Source: Anaerolineae bacterium
Lineage (GTDB): Bacteria; Chloroflexota; Anaerolineae; Promineifilales; Promineifilaceae
DNA: 35,137 nt
Assembly (NCBI GenBank): GCA_007123775.1
Contig: SLGK01000021.1
Span: 1 to 35,137 of the forward strand
Direction: 5' to 3'
Shown: positions 22,747 to 31,657 of the stretch, in pieces
Position numbering within the stretch: the first letter of the stretch is position 1
Layout: each line of letters starts with the position of its first letter
Notes under the pieces: model-generated
Told to the model about the DNA's origin: nothing
Databases searched by the model: none
Seen by the model: only the letters and a program-made list of their open reading frames with translations
Made by a program: the position numbers and the translations under genes

Positions 22747-23499
22747 GTGTTACGAGTAAAAAATCTAACCAAAGTGTACGATGACGGTACAGTCGCATTA
22801 AAGGATGTCAGTTTTGAGGTGCCTGCCGGCGAGTTCTTAACCATTATCGGCCTTAGCGGGTCGGGCAAGAGTACCTTGCTGCGCTGTATCAACCGGCTAA
22901 TCGAACCAAGCGATGGGGAAATCTGGTGGAACGATACCAGGCTTTCGCACGTAACGGGCGAAGAGCTGCGCCGGGCGCGGCGCAAAATCGGTATGATTTT
23001 CCAGCATTTTAACCTGGTAGATCGGTCTACTGTGCTAACCAATGTTCTCAGCGGCCGCTTGGGTTATGTAAACCCAATTGCCAGTGTATTCGGCCGTTTC
23101 CCCAAAAATGACATAGACCAAGCCTACGCCAATTTAGAGCGCGTGGGCATCCGCGAAAAAGCCCAAAACCGGGCCGATGAATTGAGCGGCGGTCAGCGAC
23201 AGCGCGTGGGTATTGCCCGCGCCCTGATGCAAGAGCCGGAAATGATGCTGGCCGATGAGCCGGTTGCCAGTCTGGACCCGGCCCTGGCCCATAGCATCAT
23301 GCGCTACTTGCAGCAAATTAACCGCGAAGATGGCATCACTGTTTTATGCAGCCTTCACTTTTTGGACCTGGTGCAGCAGTATGGTACGCGGGCCATTGCG
23401 CTGAATGAAGGCCGCCTGGTCTTCGACGGTGCCCCTCGTGAGATTGATGACCAGCGCTTCAAAGATATTTACGGTCAAGAAGCGGAGCGCATTGGCTAG
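22747..23499 (+). CDS. phnC: Phosphonate-type ABC transporter ATP-binding protein (PhnC)
   Basis: A 250-aa ABC ATPase. Walker A is GLSGSGKST (35-43), then Q-loop MIFQHFNLV, signature LSGGQRQRVGIARAL, Walker B MMLADEPVASLDP and H-loop CSLHFLDL. The linker GRLGYVNPIASVFGRFPKNDI is typical of PhnC. Start is a GTG; GGAGG lies 11 nt upstream, a long spacing. The gene energises uptake through the two downstream permeases. Confidence 0.92.
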   Translation: MLRVKNLTKVYDDGTVALKDVSFEVPAGEFLTIIGLSGSGKSTLLRCINRLIEPSDGEIWWNDTRLSHVTGEELRRARRKIGMIFQHFNLVDRSTVLTNVLSGRLGYVNPIASVFGRFPKNDIDQAYANLERVGIREKAQNRADELSGGQRQRVGIARALMQEPEMMLADEPVASLDPALAHSIMRYLQQINREDGITVLCSLHFLDLVQQYGTRAIALNEGRLVFDGAPREIDDQRFKDIYGQEAERIG

Positions 23500-23505
23500 G
23501 TTTCA

Positions 23506-23535
23506 GTTGATAGTTAACAGTTGATGGTTGACAGT
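23506..23535. repeat. AGTTGATAGTTAACAG-type direct repeat
   Basis: Degenerate ~13-bp units CAGTTGATAGTTAA / CAGTTGATGGTTGA in the 52-nt phnC-phnE1 gap. It is single-arm and AT-rich and seems to be another member of the short-unit intergenic repeats of this window. Confidence 0.5.
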
Positions 23536-23551
23536 CTTAGGGTCTATTTAG

Positions 23552-25390
23552 ATGAAACGTAAAAACAAAGGGCCACGCTATCGCCTGGTACGAAACATTC
23601 TGCTGATGGTCTTTGGCTTTTTGCTCTATGCTTATGCTGTGCAGGCGACGCAGGTCAATCTGCGCCGCCCGCTAGAGCCACAAAGACAAGAAAATCTGGT
23701 CAATATGATGCGGGAACTGGCGCGGCCGGAGCTTTTCGCCTATGAGTCGGAAACGCGCAGTGTGCATTTAACGCTGCGTACCCCTTGCCCGGAACAGCCA
23801 TTAGCTACGCAACGGCCGTCTGAAGGGCGGCTAATGACACTAGAGCCAAACTGTGCTACCACTCCCCAAGACCGGCTCACATTATATGGCGAGGGCTTCC
23901 CTCCATTTGCCCGTGGCTCCCTGCGCTGGCATCCGCCCGGTGACGAGGCCACACCCCGCCAGCTAACCACTTTTAGAGCAGACGCCAACGGCAATTTTAC
24001 GGTCCAGTTTACCCTGCCCGATGTGCGTATCTCTGACGAGCCGCAAACCATCGAGGTGCGAGAGCTAGTAGGCCAAAACATTGTTGGCTTAAGCAGCGCC
24101 AGCATCGTCACCTGGGAACGAATCTTAGAGACGATCTTTATGGCGCTGATGGCCTCAACAATTGGTACACTAATCGCCGTACCCCTCTCCTTTATGGCTG
24201 CCCGCAACCTGATGGAAACGGTCAAAGGGTCATTGGCCAGCATTATGGCCGCCATCATTGCCCTCCCCATCGGGGCAACGGTGGGTAGGCTGGTGGCTAC
24301 CTGGCTTGATACGGCCTCACTGCAATTAGTGGCCCAAACAACAGCATTGGGTCTGGGGGCTTTTGCGGCCGGCATCGTTCTCATCGGCTCCTTGATCTAT
24401 TTCGGTCCATCGATCCTGGACAGCCGGCAGCAGTCAACCCGGCAGCGGCTGTTGACACAAATACGGCTGCTGGCCGTTCTGTTGCTGGCGCTGTTTAACC
24501 TGCTGCTGTTGGCCTACCTGGGGCTGCCCGCCGGGGACTGGCTGCGAGATAATTTAGGCTTTTTCGGTTTCTTGGGCAATCTGGTCTACGTTTTGTCCGA
24601 CTTCACCCAGCTGCTTTTCCCGGCACTGGTAGGGCTGGCGGCCATTTTTACGGCCATCTCGCTCGGCGGCCGGTATGGGGACGAAGCCATCCGCAGACTG
24701 GAAAAGCAAGAGGTAGCGGCCAAATTATTAACCTTGCTGCTGGCCTTTGGCGGAACGGCCGTTCTCGTCTACGGTATTGGTTCCGGTCTGAACTGGCTAT
24801 ACCAGTTTGAGAACGTGGACAACTGGACCACCTGGCCGGCTTTGATTATCGGCGGCGTAGGGGCACTCTTGTCATTGGCTGTGCCCACCCAGAAGCAATT
24901 GCCGTTGGGCATGACCATCTACTTCTTCATTCGGGGCATTCTTAACACGCTGCGCTCGATTGAGCCGATCATTCTGGCCGTTATCTTCGTCATTTGGGTC
25001 GGGCTGGGACCGTTTGCCGGTATTATGGCTTTGACCATTCATTCTATCGCCGACCTGGGCAAACTGTTCTCCGAAGAGGTAGAAAACATTGCCGACGGTC
25101 CCATTGAAGCCGTCACGGCCACCGGGGCCTCCAAAATGCAAACGATTGTCTATGCCGTGGTGCCCCAAATCATCCCGCCCTACCTTTCATTTATTTTCTA
25201 CCGGTGGGACATCAATGTGCGCATGTCTACCATCATTGGCTTTGTCGGCGGCGGCGGTATTGGTTTCGTTTTGCAGCAAAACGTTAACCTGCTGCTCTAC
25301 CGCCGGGCCAGCGTGATGATTATTGCCATTGCCCTGGTGGTCAGCATTTTGGACTATGTGAGCGCCCGGCTGCGGAATCGTTTGATTTAG
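23552..25390 (+). CDS. phnE: Phosphonate-type ABC permease with an inserted Ig-like extracytoplasmic domain (PhnE1)
   Basis: A 612-aa permease, about twice the usual PhnE length (260-300 aa). After TM1 (about 12-32) comes about 130 residues of soluble sequence containing LTLYGEGFPPFARGSLRW and FRADANGNFTVQFTLPD, an Ig-like pattern, before the permease core begins at WERILETIFMALMAST. The core ends with the EAA loop EAVTATGASKMQTIVYAVVPQ and the FVGGGGIGFVLQQ segment. The extra domain would lie outside the membrane, where PhnD docks. The ribosome-binding site is weak. The paralogue downstream lacks the insert; together they can form a heterodimeric channel. Confidence 0.85.
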   Translation: MKRKNKGPRYRLVRNILLMVFGFLLYAYAVQATQVNLRRPLEPQRQENLVNMMRELARPELFAYESETRSVHLTLRTPCPEQPLATQRPSEGRLMTLEPNCATTPQDRLTLYGEGFPPFARGSLRWHPPGDEATPRQLTTFRADANGNFTVQFTLPDVRISDEPQTIEVRELVGQNIVGLSSASIVTWERILETIFMALMASTIGTLIAVPLSFMAARNLMETVKGSLASIMAAIIALPIGATVGRLVATWLDTASLQLVAQTTALGLGAFAAGIVLIGSLIYFGPSILDSRQQSTRQRLLTQIRLLAVLLLALFNLLLLAYLGLPAGDWLRDNLGFFGFLGNLVYVLSDFTQLLFPALVGLAAIFTAISLGGRYGDEAIRRLEKQEVAAKLLTLLLAFGGTAVLVYGIGSGLNWLYQFENVDNWTTWPALIIGGVGALLSLAVPTQKQLPLGMTIYFFIRGILNTLRSIEPIILAVIFVIWVGLGPFAGIMALTIHSIADLGKLFSEEVENIADGPIEAVTATGASKMQTIVYAVVPQIIPPYLSFIFYRWDINVRMSTIIGFVGGGGIGFVLQQNVNLLLYRRASVMIIAIALVVSILDYVSARLRNRLI

Positions 25391-25457
25391 CGAAGTGGCA
25401 GCGTGGCGAAGTGGCGGACTTTCTGCCTGACTCGCGACTGCGCTACTGCGCCACTCT
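25391..25457. repeat. GTGGCGAAG-family inverted hairpin repeat (B3)
   Basis: CGAAGTGGCAGCGTGGCGAAG-TGGCGG and inverse GACTGCGCTACTGCGCCACTC. It begins with the base after the phnE1 stop and fills the gap to phnE2. Confidence 0.8.
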
Positions 25458-25466
25458 GAACAAACT

Positions 25467-27026
25467 ATGAGCAAAAAGAGTCGTAAGAAGCAAGAAGAAA
25501 TCAATCCGCTGCGGAACGCGCTGCGCAGCTTTTTGTTGGTGCTGGTGGTTATCTTCGTCTACGCCCTGGCGGTGGAATCGACCCAGATTGACCTGGAATT
25601 GGCCACGCGACCGGCCCGTCAGGATACGTTTATACGCGTACTACGCATGATGGCCTCCCCTGACATTTTCGCCGTCGATCCGGAAACCTCGGCCATTATA
25701 GGCTTTAGCGACACGGCCCGAATCACCTACGAGCGTATGCTGGAAACGATTCTGATGGCGCTGCTGGCCTCTACCATTGGCGTGGCACTGGCCGTACCCC
25801 TGTCCTTCCTGGGGGCGCGTAACGTGATGGGTGAAGTTAGAATGCCGGTAGCCGGTATTACGGGCGCGTTAATTGGCTTGCCGATTGGAGCGGCTTTATT
25901 TAGCTGGCTGGCCTATGGCATGATGGGCTATTCGGCCCAGTTGACAGCAAATAGCTGGGTGGGTCTGGGCAGCCTGGCCGGTGCGGTGGCGGTTAGCTGG
26001 ATCATCATGAATACGGGCCAATCGATTATGACCCCGAAACGGCCGTCTCCCAAAACCATCGCCTCTTTTCTGGCCCGTTTGACGGCCGTGGGGCTGCTGC
26101 TCTTCTTCGCCCTGGGCGTGCTGGCCCACCTGGGACTGGTATGGGGACGCTGGCTACAGGGCCTGCTTGGTGGACCCTTTGAAATTGGCATTTTTAGCTT
26201 CTCTTTTGGTTACATCGGCAACTTTGTTTTTGTCTTGTCTGACTTTGTGCGGCTGGTAGGACCACCTTTTATGGTCTTGATCGGCGGTTTGCTGGCCGCC
26301 TCGCTGGGCAGCCGCTACGGGCAAGAAGGCATCATGAAGACCGGCGGCTTTCTATCACGACTGATAGCGGCCGTGTTAGCCTTTTTCGGCGTGGCTGTTC
26401 TGATTTATGGCATTGGGTCCGGACTGAATTGGCTCTACCTGTTTGACCGGCCCGAAAATTGGACCACTTACCCGGCGCTGATAGGGGGTGGTTTGGCTGC
26501 CGCTGCCTCTTTGGGATTGGACCCCAAACGGCCGTTTCCCATTGGCATTATCGTTTACGGCATTGCACGCGGTATTTTTAACACCCTACGCTCCATTGAG
26601 ACACTCATCATGGCGATTGTTTTCGTCATCTGGGTTGGCTTAGGCCCCTTTGCCGGTCTGATGGCGTTAGGCCTGCACTCCATTGCCGCCCTGAGCAAGC
26701 TCTTCTCCGAGCAGGTAGAAAGCATTTCGTCCGGTCCGGTCGAAGCCATTACGGCCACCGGCGCCAACAAACTGCAAACGATTGCTTTTGCCGTCGTTCC
26801 CCAAATCATTCCGCCCTACATCGCCTTCAGCTTCTACCGCTGGGACATCAATGTGCGTATGTCTACCATTATCGGCTTTGTCGGTGGCGGTGGTATTGGC
26901 TTCGTCCTCAAACAACAGATTGACCTGCTGCGCTATCCCCAGGCGAGCGTCATGATGCTGGCTATTGCCGTGGTCGTGGCCAGCCTCGACTACCTCAGTT
27001 CTTCCATACGCAAACGCATCATCTAG
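25467..27026 (+). CDS. phnE: Phosphonate-type ABC permease, second copy (PhnE2)
   Basis: A 519-aa paralogue of PhnE1, colinear with it: TM1 with VVIFVYALAVESTQ, a short loop (ASPDIFAVDPETSAIIGFSD) in place of the Ig-like domain, then YERMLETILMALLAST, and the closing EAA loop EAITATGANKLQTIAFAVVPQ with FVGGGGIGFVLKQ. Like PhnE1 it has extra membrane segments in the middle (about residues 195-330) not found in standard PhnE. Starts 76 nt after phnE1 across repeat B3. Probably pairs with PhnE1. Confidence 0.87.
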   Translation: MSKKSRKKQEEINPLRNALRSFLLVLVVIFVYALAVESTQIDLELATRPARQDTFIRVLRMMASPDIFAVDPETSAIIGFSDTARITYERMLETILMALLASTIGVALAVPLSFLGARNVMGEVRMPVAGITGALIGLPIGAALFSWLAYGMMGYSAQLTANSWVGLGSLAGAVAVSWIIMNTGQSIMTPKRPSPKTIASFLARLTAVGLLLFFALGVLAHLGLVWGRWLQGLLGGPFEIGIFSFSFGYIGNFVFVLSDFVRLVGPPFMVLIGGLLAASLGSRYGQEGIMKTGGFLSRLIAAVLAFFGVAVLIYGIGSGLNWLYLFDRPENWTTYPALIGGGLAAAASLGLDPKRPFPIGIIVYGIARGIFNTLRSIETLIMAIVFVIWVGLGPFAGLMALGLHSIAALSKLFSEQVESISSGPVEAITATGANKLQTIAFAVVPQIIPPYIAFSFYRWDINVRMSTIIGFVGGGGIGFVLKQQIDLLRYPQASVMMLAIAVVVASLDYLSSSIRKRII

Positions 27027-27036
27027 GACAATACTT

Positions 27037-28755
27037 ATGCTAAAACGATACGGGGTTTTGTTCACCCTATTCTTGGCGTTGGTCTGGTTTGTGGGTTGTG
27101 CCAGCCCGGCCGATACCCCAATCCCACCTGTGACAAGTGATGCGGCAGAAACGGCCGTTGTTGCTGACCCTACACCCGAACCAACTCCCACCCTTAACCC
27201 CTTGCCCCAGGCCAGCGACGGCTACCCCTGGTGGAACCATACCGTCTTCTACGAAATCTTCGTCCGCAGCTTTTACGACTCAACAGGCGACGGCATTGGC
27301 GATTTGCCCGGCCTCATCGAAAAGCTCGACTACCTCAACGACGGCGACCCCACCACCAGCGACGACCTGGGCATTACTGGCATCTGGCTCATGCCCATCA
27401 ACGTCTCCCCCAGCTATCATGGCTATGACGTGGTTGACTATTACGAAATCAACCCTGAATACGGCACCAAAGAGGATTTCCGGCGGCTGATGGAAGAGGC
27501 CCACAAACGAGGCATTCGCATCATCGTAGATTTGGTGGTCAACCACACTTCCACGCAGCATCCCTGGTTTATCGACGCCCGTAGCGGCCCCGACGCCGAA
27601 CTCCGGGAGTGGTACGTCTGGGAAGATGAGAATCCCGGCTGGCGTGGCCCCGAAGGGCAGCCGGTTTGGCACCGCACCCCCCACGGCTATTATTACGCCG
27701 TCTTCTGGGACGGGATGCCCGACCTCAACCTAGAGAATCCCGACGTAACGGCCGAAATGCACGAAACCGCCCGCTACTGGCTGGAAGATATGGGGGCCGA
27801 CGGCTTCCGCCTGGACGCCATTAAGCATCTGATTGAACGCGGCCCCATTCAGGAGAACACCCGTGACACTCACGAATGGCTCCAGGGCTTCTATACCTTT
27901 GTCAAAGAGGTAGACCCCGACGCCTTTGTGGTGGGCGAGGCCTGGACCAACACCCAGCAAGTGCTGCGCTACACGGACGGCGGCGTGGACGCTGCTTTTC
28001 AATTTGACCTGGCCCTGGCGGCCATCAACTCGATCAACAGCGGCTTTGCCACCCAGGTCGCCCGTGAGCAGCGAGCCATCGTGCGCGACTTTCCGCCGGG
28101 CCAATATGCCACCTTCCTGACCAACCATGACCAAAACCGGATTATGTCCCAATTCCAAGATGATGTGGGCAAGGCTAAATTAGCCGCTACCTGGCTGCTG
28201 ACCTCGCCCGGCGTGCCGTTCATCTACTACGGCGAAGAGATCGGACAGCAGGGCACAAAGCCAGACGAGGACATTCGCCGCCCCATGCAGTGGACCAGCG
28301 ACAGTTACCGCGTGGGCTTTACAGACGGCCGTCCCTGGCGTGTACCGTATGAGGATTTTGAAACCAAAAGTGTGGCCTTGCAGCAGGATGATCCTGACTC
28401 GCTGCTGAACCATTACCGCGCCCTGATTCATCTACGCAATCAGCAGACAGCCCTACGCGTGGGCGATTGGGTGCAGGTAGACAGTGAATCGAATCGGGTC
28501 TATGCCTATTTGCGCTATACGGATGATGAGGTGCTGCTGGTGGTGATGAATTTGGGGCCGAATGAGTTGGATGAGTATGCGCTTACGTTGGAGGAGGGGC
28601 CGTTAACGGCCGTTTCCACCCCCACCCTCCTCTTTGGAAACGGCGACCCGGCTGAACTAACCCTCAATGCGGCCGGCGGCTTTGAAAACTACACCCCCTT
28701 CCCCAACCTGCCGCCGCAGAGCAGCTTTGTGATTCAACTTTATGGGCCAGAGTAA
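27037..28755 (+). CDS. GH13 alpha-amylase-family lipoprotein
   Basis: A 572-aa glycoside hydrolase. The signal peptide ends in a lipobox-like FVGC (Cys21), followed by a P/T/E linker, then the GH13 barrel from YPWWNHTVFYEIF. Catalytic residues are nucleophile Asp260 in GFRLDAIKHL, acid Glu301 in VVGEAW and Asp365 in TNHDQNR; region I is DLVVNH (165-170). The C-terminal beta domain is at about 480-572. It should cleave alpha-glucans or maltodextrins at the cell surface. The frame is open to 26965 inside phnE2, but the ATG at 27037 starts the signal peptide 10 nt after the phnE2 stop. Functional link to phosphonate uptake is not evident. Confidence 0.88.
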   Translation: MLKRYGVLFTLFLALVWFVGCASPADTPIPPVTSDAAETAVVADPTPEPTPTLNPLPQASDGYPWWNHTVFYEIFVRSFYDSTGDGIGDLPGLIEKLDYLNDGDPTTSDDLGITGIWLMPINVSPSYHGYDVVDYYEINPEYGTKEDFRRLMEEAHKRGIRIIVDLVVNHTSTQHPWFIDARSGPDAELREWYVWEDENPGWRGPEGQPVWHRTPHGYYYAVFWDGMPDLNLENPDVTAEMHETARYWLEDMGADGFRLDAIKHLIERGPIQENTRDTHEWLQGFYTFVKEVDPDAFVVGEAWTNTQQVLRYTDGGVDAAFQFDLALAAINSINSGFATQVAREQRAIVRDFPPGQYATFLTNHDQNRIMSQFQDDVGKAKLAATWLLTSPGVPFIYYGEEIGQQGTKPDEDIRRPMQWTSDSYRVGFTDGRPWRVPYEDFETKSVALQQDDPDSLLNHYRALIHLRNQQTALRVGDWVQVDSESNRVYAYLRYTDDEVLLVVMNLGPNELDEYALTLEEGPLTAVSTPTLLFGNGDPAELTLNAAGGFENYTPFPNLPPQSSFVIQLYGPE

Positions 28756-29474
28756 TGTTTATGATTGGCACCTGGATCAATGCGGCCACCGTTTTAGTCG
28801 GTGGGCTGTTGGGTACGCTGCTTGGCCCACGCTTTCCGGCGCGAATGCAAGAGACGATTTTTGCTACGTTGGGGCTGTTTACCATTGCCATCGGCATCGA
28901 CAGCGCCCTGATGACGGGCAACCCGCTGATTGTGCTGGGCAGTTTGCTGGTGGGGGCACTCATCGGTGAGGCGTTTCGATTGGAAGATAAACTGGAGCGG
29001 TTTGGTGAATGGCTGCGGGAACGGTTGGCTAAAGGTGAAGGGAAAGACGGCCGTTTCGTCGAAGCCTTTGTGACCGCCAGTATTGTCTTTTGCGTAGGGC
29101 CGCTCACCATACAGGGGGCTATTGAAGACGGGCTGCTAGGCGACTACACTAAACTGACCATCAAAGCGATGCTCGACGGCTTCGCGGCGCTCGCCTTTGC
29201 CGCCACATTGGGGGCGGGCGTGCTGGCTTCTATCATCGTCATTATCGGTTTTCAAGGGGGGATTTCGCTGTTAGCCAGCCTGGGCGCCAACATCTTTACC
29301 GACCCCATGATTGCCGAACTGACCGGCACCGGCGGCGTGGTGTTGCTGGCGATTGGTATACGGCTGCTCGATCTCAAGCAAATCCGAGCCGCCAATCTGC
29401 TGCCCGCCCTCTTTGTGGCCCCGGCCGCTGTCGCTCTGATGGACGCGCTGGGCATTGCCTACTATCCGCTATAA
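28755..29474 (+). CDS. DUF554 family membrane protein
   Basis: A 239-aa polytopic protein with about six or seven hydrophobic segments (GTWINAATVLVGGLLGTLLG at the N-terminus, then LGLFTIAIGIDSAL and others). The conserved DUF554 pieces GLFTIAIGI, SIVFCVGPLTIQGAIEDG and SIIVIIGFQGGISLLA are present. The function of the family is unknown; a transport role is often guessed. Its ATG overlaps the amylase TAA by one base (TAATG), so translation is coupled to the amylase; a second ATG at 28761 is an alternative. Confidence 0.85.
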   Translation: MFMIGTWINAATVLVGGLLGTLLGPRFPARMQETIFATLGLFTIAIGIDSALMTGNPLIVLGSLLVGALIGEAFRLEDKLERFGEWLRERLAKGEGKDGRFVEAFVTASIVFCVGPLTIQGAIEDGLLGDYTKLTIKAMLDGFAALAFAATLGAGVLASIIVIIGFQGGISLLASLGANIFTDPMIAELTGTGGVVLLAIGIRLLDLKQIRAANLLPALFVAPAAVALMDALGIAYYPL

Positions 29475-29489
29475 TGGTGGGCGGTTTAA

Positions 29490-30185
29490 CTATCCGCTAA
29501 CCAGCATACGGCCGCAGCTACCACAGTTCACCAACTTGCCTTGCTGCACTTGCTTAACGAGGTTGGCTGAAACCGTCAACTGGCAGCCATGACAACGGTT
29601 AAGCTTGAGCAGGGCCATCGCTTCACCGTTATTGCGCTGGCTGAGATGGTCATATTTGCTCAACAGCTCGGTACTGAGACGGGCACGCAGGGTTGCGCTT
29701 TGCTCCATCAACTGGCCCAGGGCCAGCGCGAGTTGGGTTTGCTCCTCTCTAAAGCCGCTCTGATCCGCCTCCCACTCACTCTTGATGCGCTTGTAAGCGG
29801 CAACGGCCGTTTCCCGCTCCGCCTCGGTCTCTTCCACCATGATCATCGCTTCCAGCATCTCTTCTTCTAACGCCTCGCGTTGGCGGCCCAGAGCGGCCAC
29901 GGCCTGCTGCAAATCGGCCATCTCCTTCGGATTCTTAACGCTGCCGGAATAGAGTCGATCTTCGGTCTGTTTGGCTTTGCGGTTGAGGCTCTCTAGCTCC
30001 CGGTTGAATTCATTGCGCTGCTTTTGCCACTCAGCCAAGGCCGATTCGGCCGTTTCCAGACGAGTACGCGCCGCAATCAGTTCGGCCGTTTCCTTCTGCG
30101 CCCGTACCACCTCCCCCAACCGCTGCTTCTTCGCCCGAATCTCTAAATCAACCTGCTGCAAACGGTAAAGCTGCTGTAAACTCAT
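29490..30185 (-). CDS. Coiled-coil protein with C4 zinc ribbon (DUF164/CdsZ-like)
   Basis: A 231-aa protein: residues about 1-180 form a long antiparallel coiled-coil hairpin (heptads rich in E, K, L, Q; the SGSVKNPKEMADLQ turn is typical of the family). The C-terminus carries a four-cysteine zinc ribbon, CHGC...CGSCGRML. The family occurs widely in bacteria and is thought to bind nucleic acid or membrane-associated partners; the exact function here is unknown. It converges with the DUF554 gene 15 nt away. AGAGG lies near the start. Confidence 0.82.
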   Translation of the reverse strand: MSLQQLYRLQQVDLEIRAKKQRLGEVVRAQKETAELIAARTRLETAESALAEWQKQRNEFNRELESLNRKAKQTEDRLYSGSVKNPKEMADLQQAVAALGRQREALEEEMLEAMIMVEETEAERETAVAAYKRIKSEWEADQSGFREEQTQLALALGQLMEQSATLRARLSTELLSKYDHLSQRNNGEAMALLKLNRCHGCQLTVSANLVKQVQQGKLVNCGSCGRMLVSG

Positions 30186-30223
30186 GAACGCCTCTGCCTT
30201 GAATCAAATAGAACTGGTTAATG

Positions 30224-30292
30224 ATGCGTAGTGCGTAGTGCGTAGTGCGTAGTTACTCTACACGCTATCCTCTATCCTCTACACTCTATCCT
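30224..30292. repeat. TAGTGCG-family arm (A4) joined to CTCTACACTCTATCC-type repeat (D2)
   Basis: ATGCGTAGTGCGTAGTGCG... four units in one orientation, then CTCTACACGCTATCC-TCTATCCTC-TACACTCTATCCTCC, a degenerate relative of the 20-bp minisatellite at 5001-5147. It shows two families fused at one locus, as at 4905-5147. Confidence 0.75.
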
Positions 30293-30350
30293 CCAAAATT
30301 GTAACACAAAGCCACCGAATACTAAATTCAGCCTTCGGCTTCCTTTACGG

Positions 30351-30356
30351 TATAAT
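30351..30356 (+). promoter_or_regulatory. -10 element for a possibly leaderless FemAB transcript
   Basis: A perfect TATAAT ends 8 nt before the ATG at 30365, so a start site 6-8 nt downstream would put the transcript 5' end at or next to the start codon. No Shine-Dalgarno precedes the ATG. The -35 region is weak. Confidence 0.45.
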
Positions 30357-30364
30357 CAGCCATT

Positions 30365-31432
30365 ATGTTTGATAATTGGTTTGAACTCGGTGAGCAGGAC
30401 TACACAGAAGAAGATGCCGAATGGGATGCCTTTGTGGCCGCTCATCCCAACGGCTCGATTTTACAAATGGACGCCTGGGCCAGGCTCAAAAATCGCTTTG
30501 GCTGGTCGTCGCAGCGCGTCTGGCTGCGGCAAGATGGGCGGCTGGTGGCCGGAGCGCAGCTTCTCTTTCGCTCGGTGGCCCTGGGGATTCTCAAGGTGGC
30601 CTACATGCCGCATGGCCCCCTGGTCGATTGGCAGGATGAGGAGCAGGTAACTATTCTGTTCAACCAGATCGACCAGGCCATGTACCAGCGCGGGGCCAGT
30701 ATTCTGAAAATGGAGCCGTTTATCTGGCAAGATGAAGTTGAGGGTCGGGTCTGGTCGGATATTTGCCAGCGTTACGGGCTGATGACCGACACCGATACCA
30801 TCCAGCCGCCGCGTACCGTTGTGGTTGATTTACGGCCGTCTACCGACGACATCCTGATGGCGATGAAGCAAAAAACACGCTACAACATCCGCCTGGCCGA
30901 GCGCAAAGATGTCACGGTGCGCGAGGGCACAGCCCAAGACCTGCCCATCTTCAACCGCCTCATCCGAATTACGGCCGAACGTGACGCTTTTGGCGTTCAT
31001 CAGCCCGACTATTACCGGGCCGCCTACGAACTGTTCGCCCCTGACAGGGCCGCGCTGTTTCTGGCCGAATATGAAGGCCAACCGCTGGCGGGCGTTATGG
31101 TCTTTGCCTGCGGTCCTAAAGCCGCCTATCTTTACGGGGCGTCTAGCAACGAGGAGCGGCAGCGTATGCCTAGCTATGCGGTGCAGTGGGCGGCTATGCA
31201 GTGGGCCAAAGAGCGCGGCTGCACCAGCTATGATATGTGGGGCATACCCGACGCCCCTGAGTCCGAACTGGAAGACAACTTTTTGGACCGGCACGACGGT
31301 CTGTGGTCGGTCTATCGCTTCAAACGGGGCTTTGGCGGCGACATCCGCCGCACTGTCGGCCCGGCCGACCGGATTTATAACAAGCTGGTACATCGGCTGT
31401 ACCGGTGGTATCGGAAGCGGGGGGCGGAGTAG
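30365..31432 (+). CDS. FemAB-family peptidyltransferase / GNAT-like ligase
   Basis: A 355-aa protein of the FemX/FemAB family, which uses aminoacyl-tRNA to add amino acids to lipid II or related acceptors. Two GNAT-like halves are visible. The first contains GSILQMDAWARLKNRFGW, and the middle KQKTRYNIRLAERKDVTV is a family hallmark. The second contains YLYGASSNEERQRMPSYAVQWAAM and YDMWGIPD...WSVYRFKRGFGG, the conserved C-terminal signature. It probably acts in cell-wall bridge or surface-polymer synthesis on the cytoplasmic side. Tail RLYRWYRKRGAE is basic. The stop is followed directly by repeat B4. Confidence 0.85.
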   Translation: MFDNWFELGEQDYTEEDAEWDAFVAAHPNGSILQMDAWARLKNRFGWSSQRVWLRQDGRLVAGAQLLFRSVALGILKVAYMPHGPLVDWQDEEQVTILFNQIDQAMYQRGASILKMEPFIWQDEVEGRVWSDICQRYGLMTDTDTIQPPRTVVVDLRPSTDDILMAMKQKTRYNIRLAERKDVTVREGTAQDLPIFNRLIRITAERDAFGVHQPDYYRAAYELFAPDRAALFLAEYEGQPLAGVMVFACGPKAAYLYGASSNEERQRMPSYAVQWAAMQWAKERGCTSYDMWGIPDAPESELEDNFLDRHDGLWSVYRFKRGFGGDIRRTVGPADRIYNKLVHRLYRWYRKRGAE

Positions 31433-31433
31433 C

Positions 31434-31657
31434 AGGGTAGCGAAGTGGCGAGGTGGCGGGGTGGCAAGGTGGCACGGATTTATCCGCCACCCGCTACGCA
31501 CTACGCGGTTACTACGCAAAGCTTTTTCTCCGCTTTTCTCCTTGAAACTCTGCGTGTCCTCCGTGTATCTCCGCGTAACTGCTTTTGGTGGTGGCTGAGC
31601 CACGTTACACACTACGGCGTTACTTCGATACTCCGCCACTCCGCCACCTCGCCACCC
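31434..31657. repeat. Nested repeat spacer (B4 outer arms, A6 and E2 inside)
   Basis: Between the FemAB and PIG-V stops, a B-family arm AGCGAAGTGGCGAGGTGGCG... (31438-31474) faces an inverse B arm CTCCGCCACTCCGCCACCTCG (31632-31652). Inside lie an A-family piece CGCTACGCACTACGCGG (31492-31508) and an E-type block TCTCCGC-TTTTCTCC-CTCTGCG-TCCTCCGTG-TATCTCCGCG (31519-31586). No gene is visible. The layout looks like successive insertion of one family into another. Confidence 0.75.
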
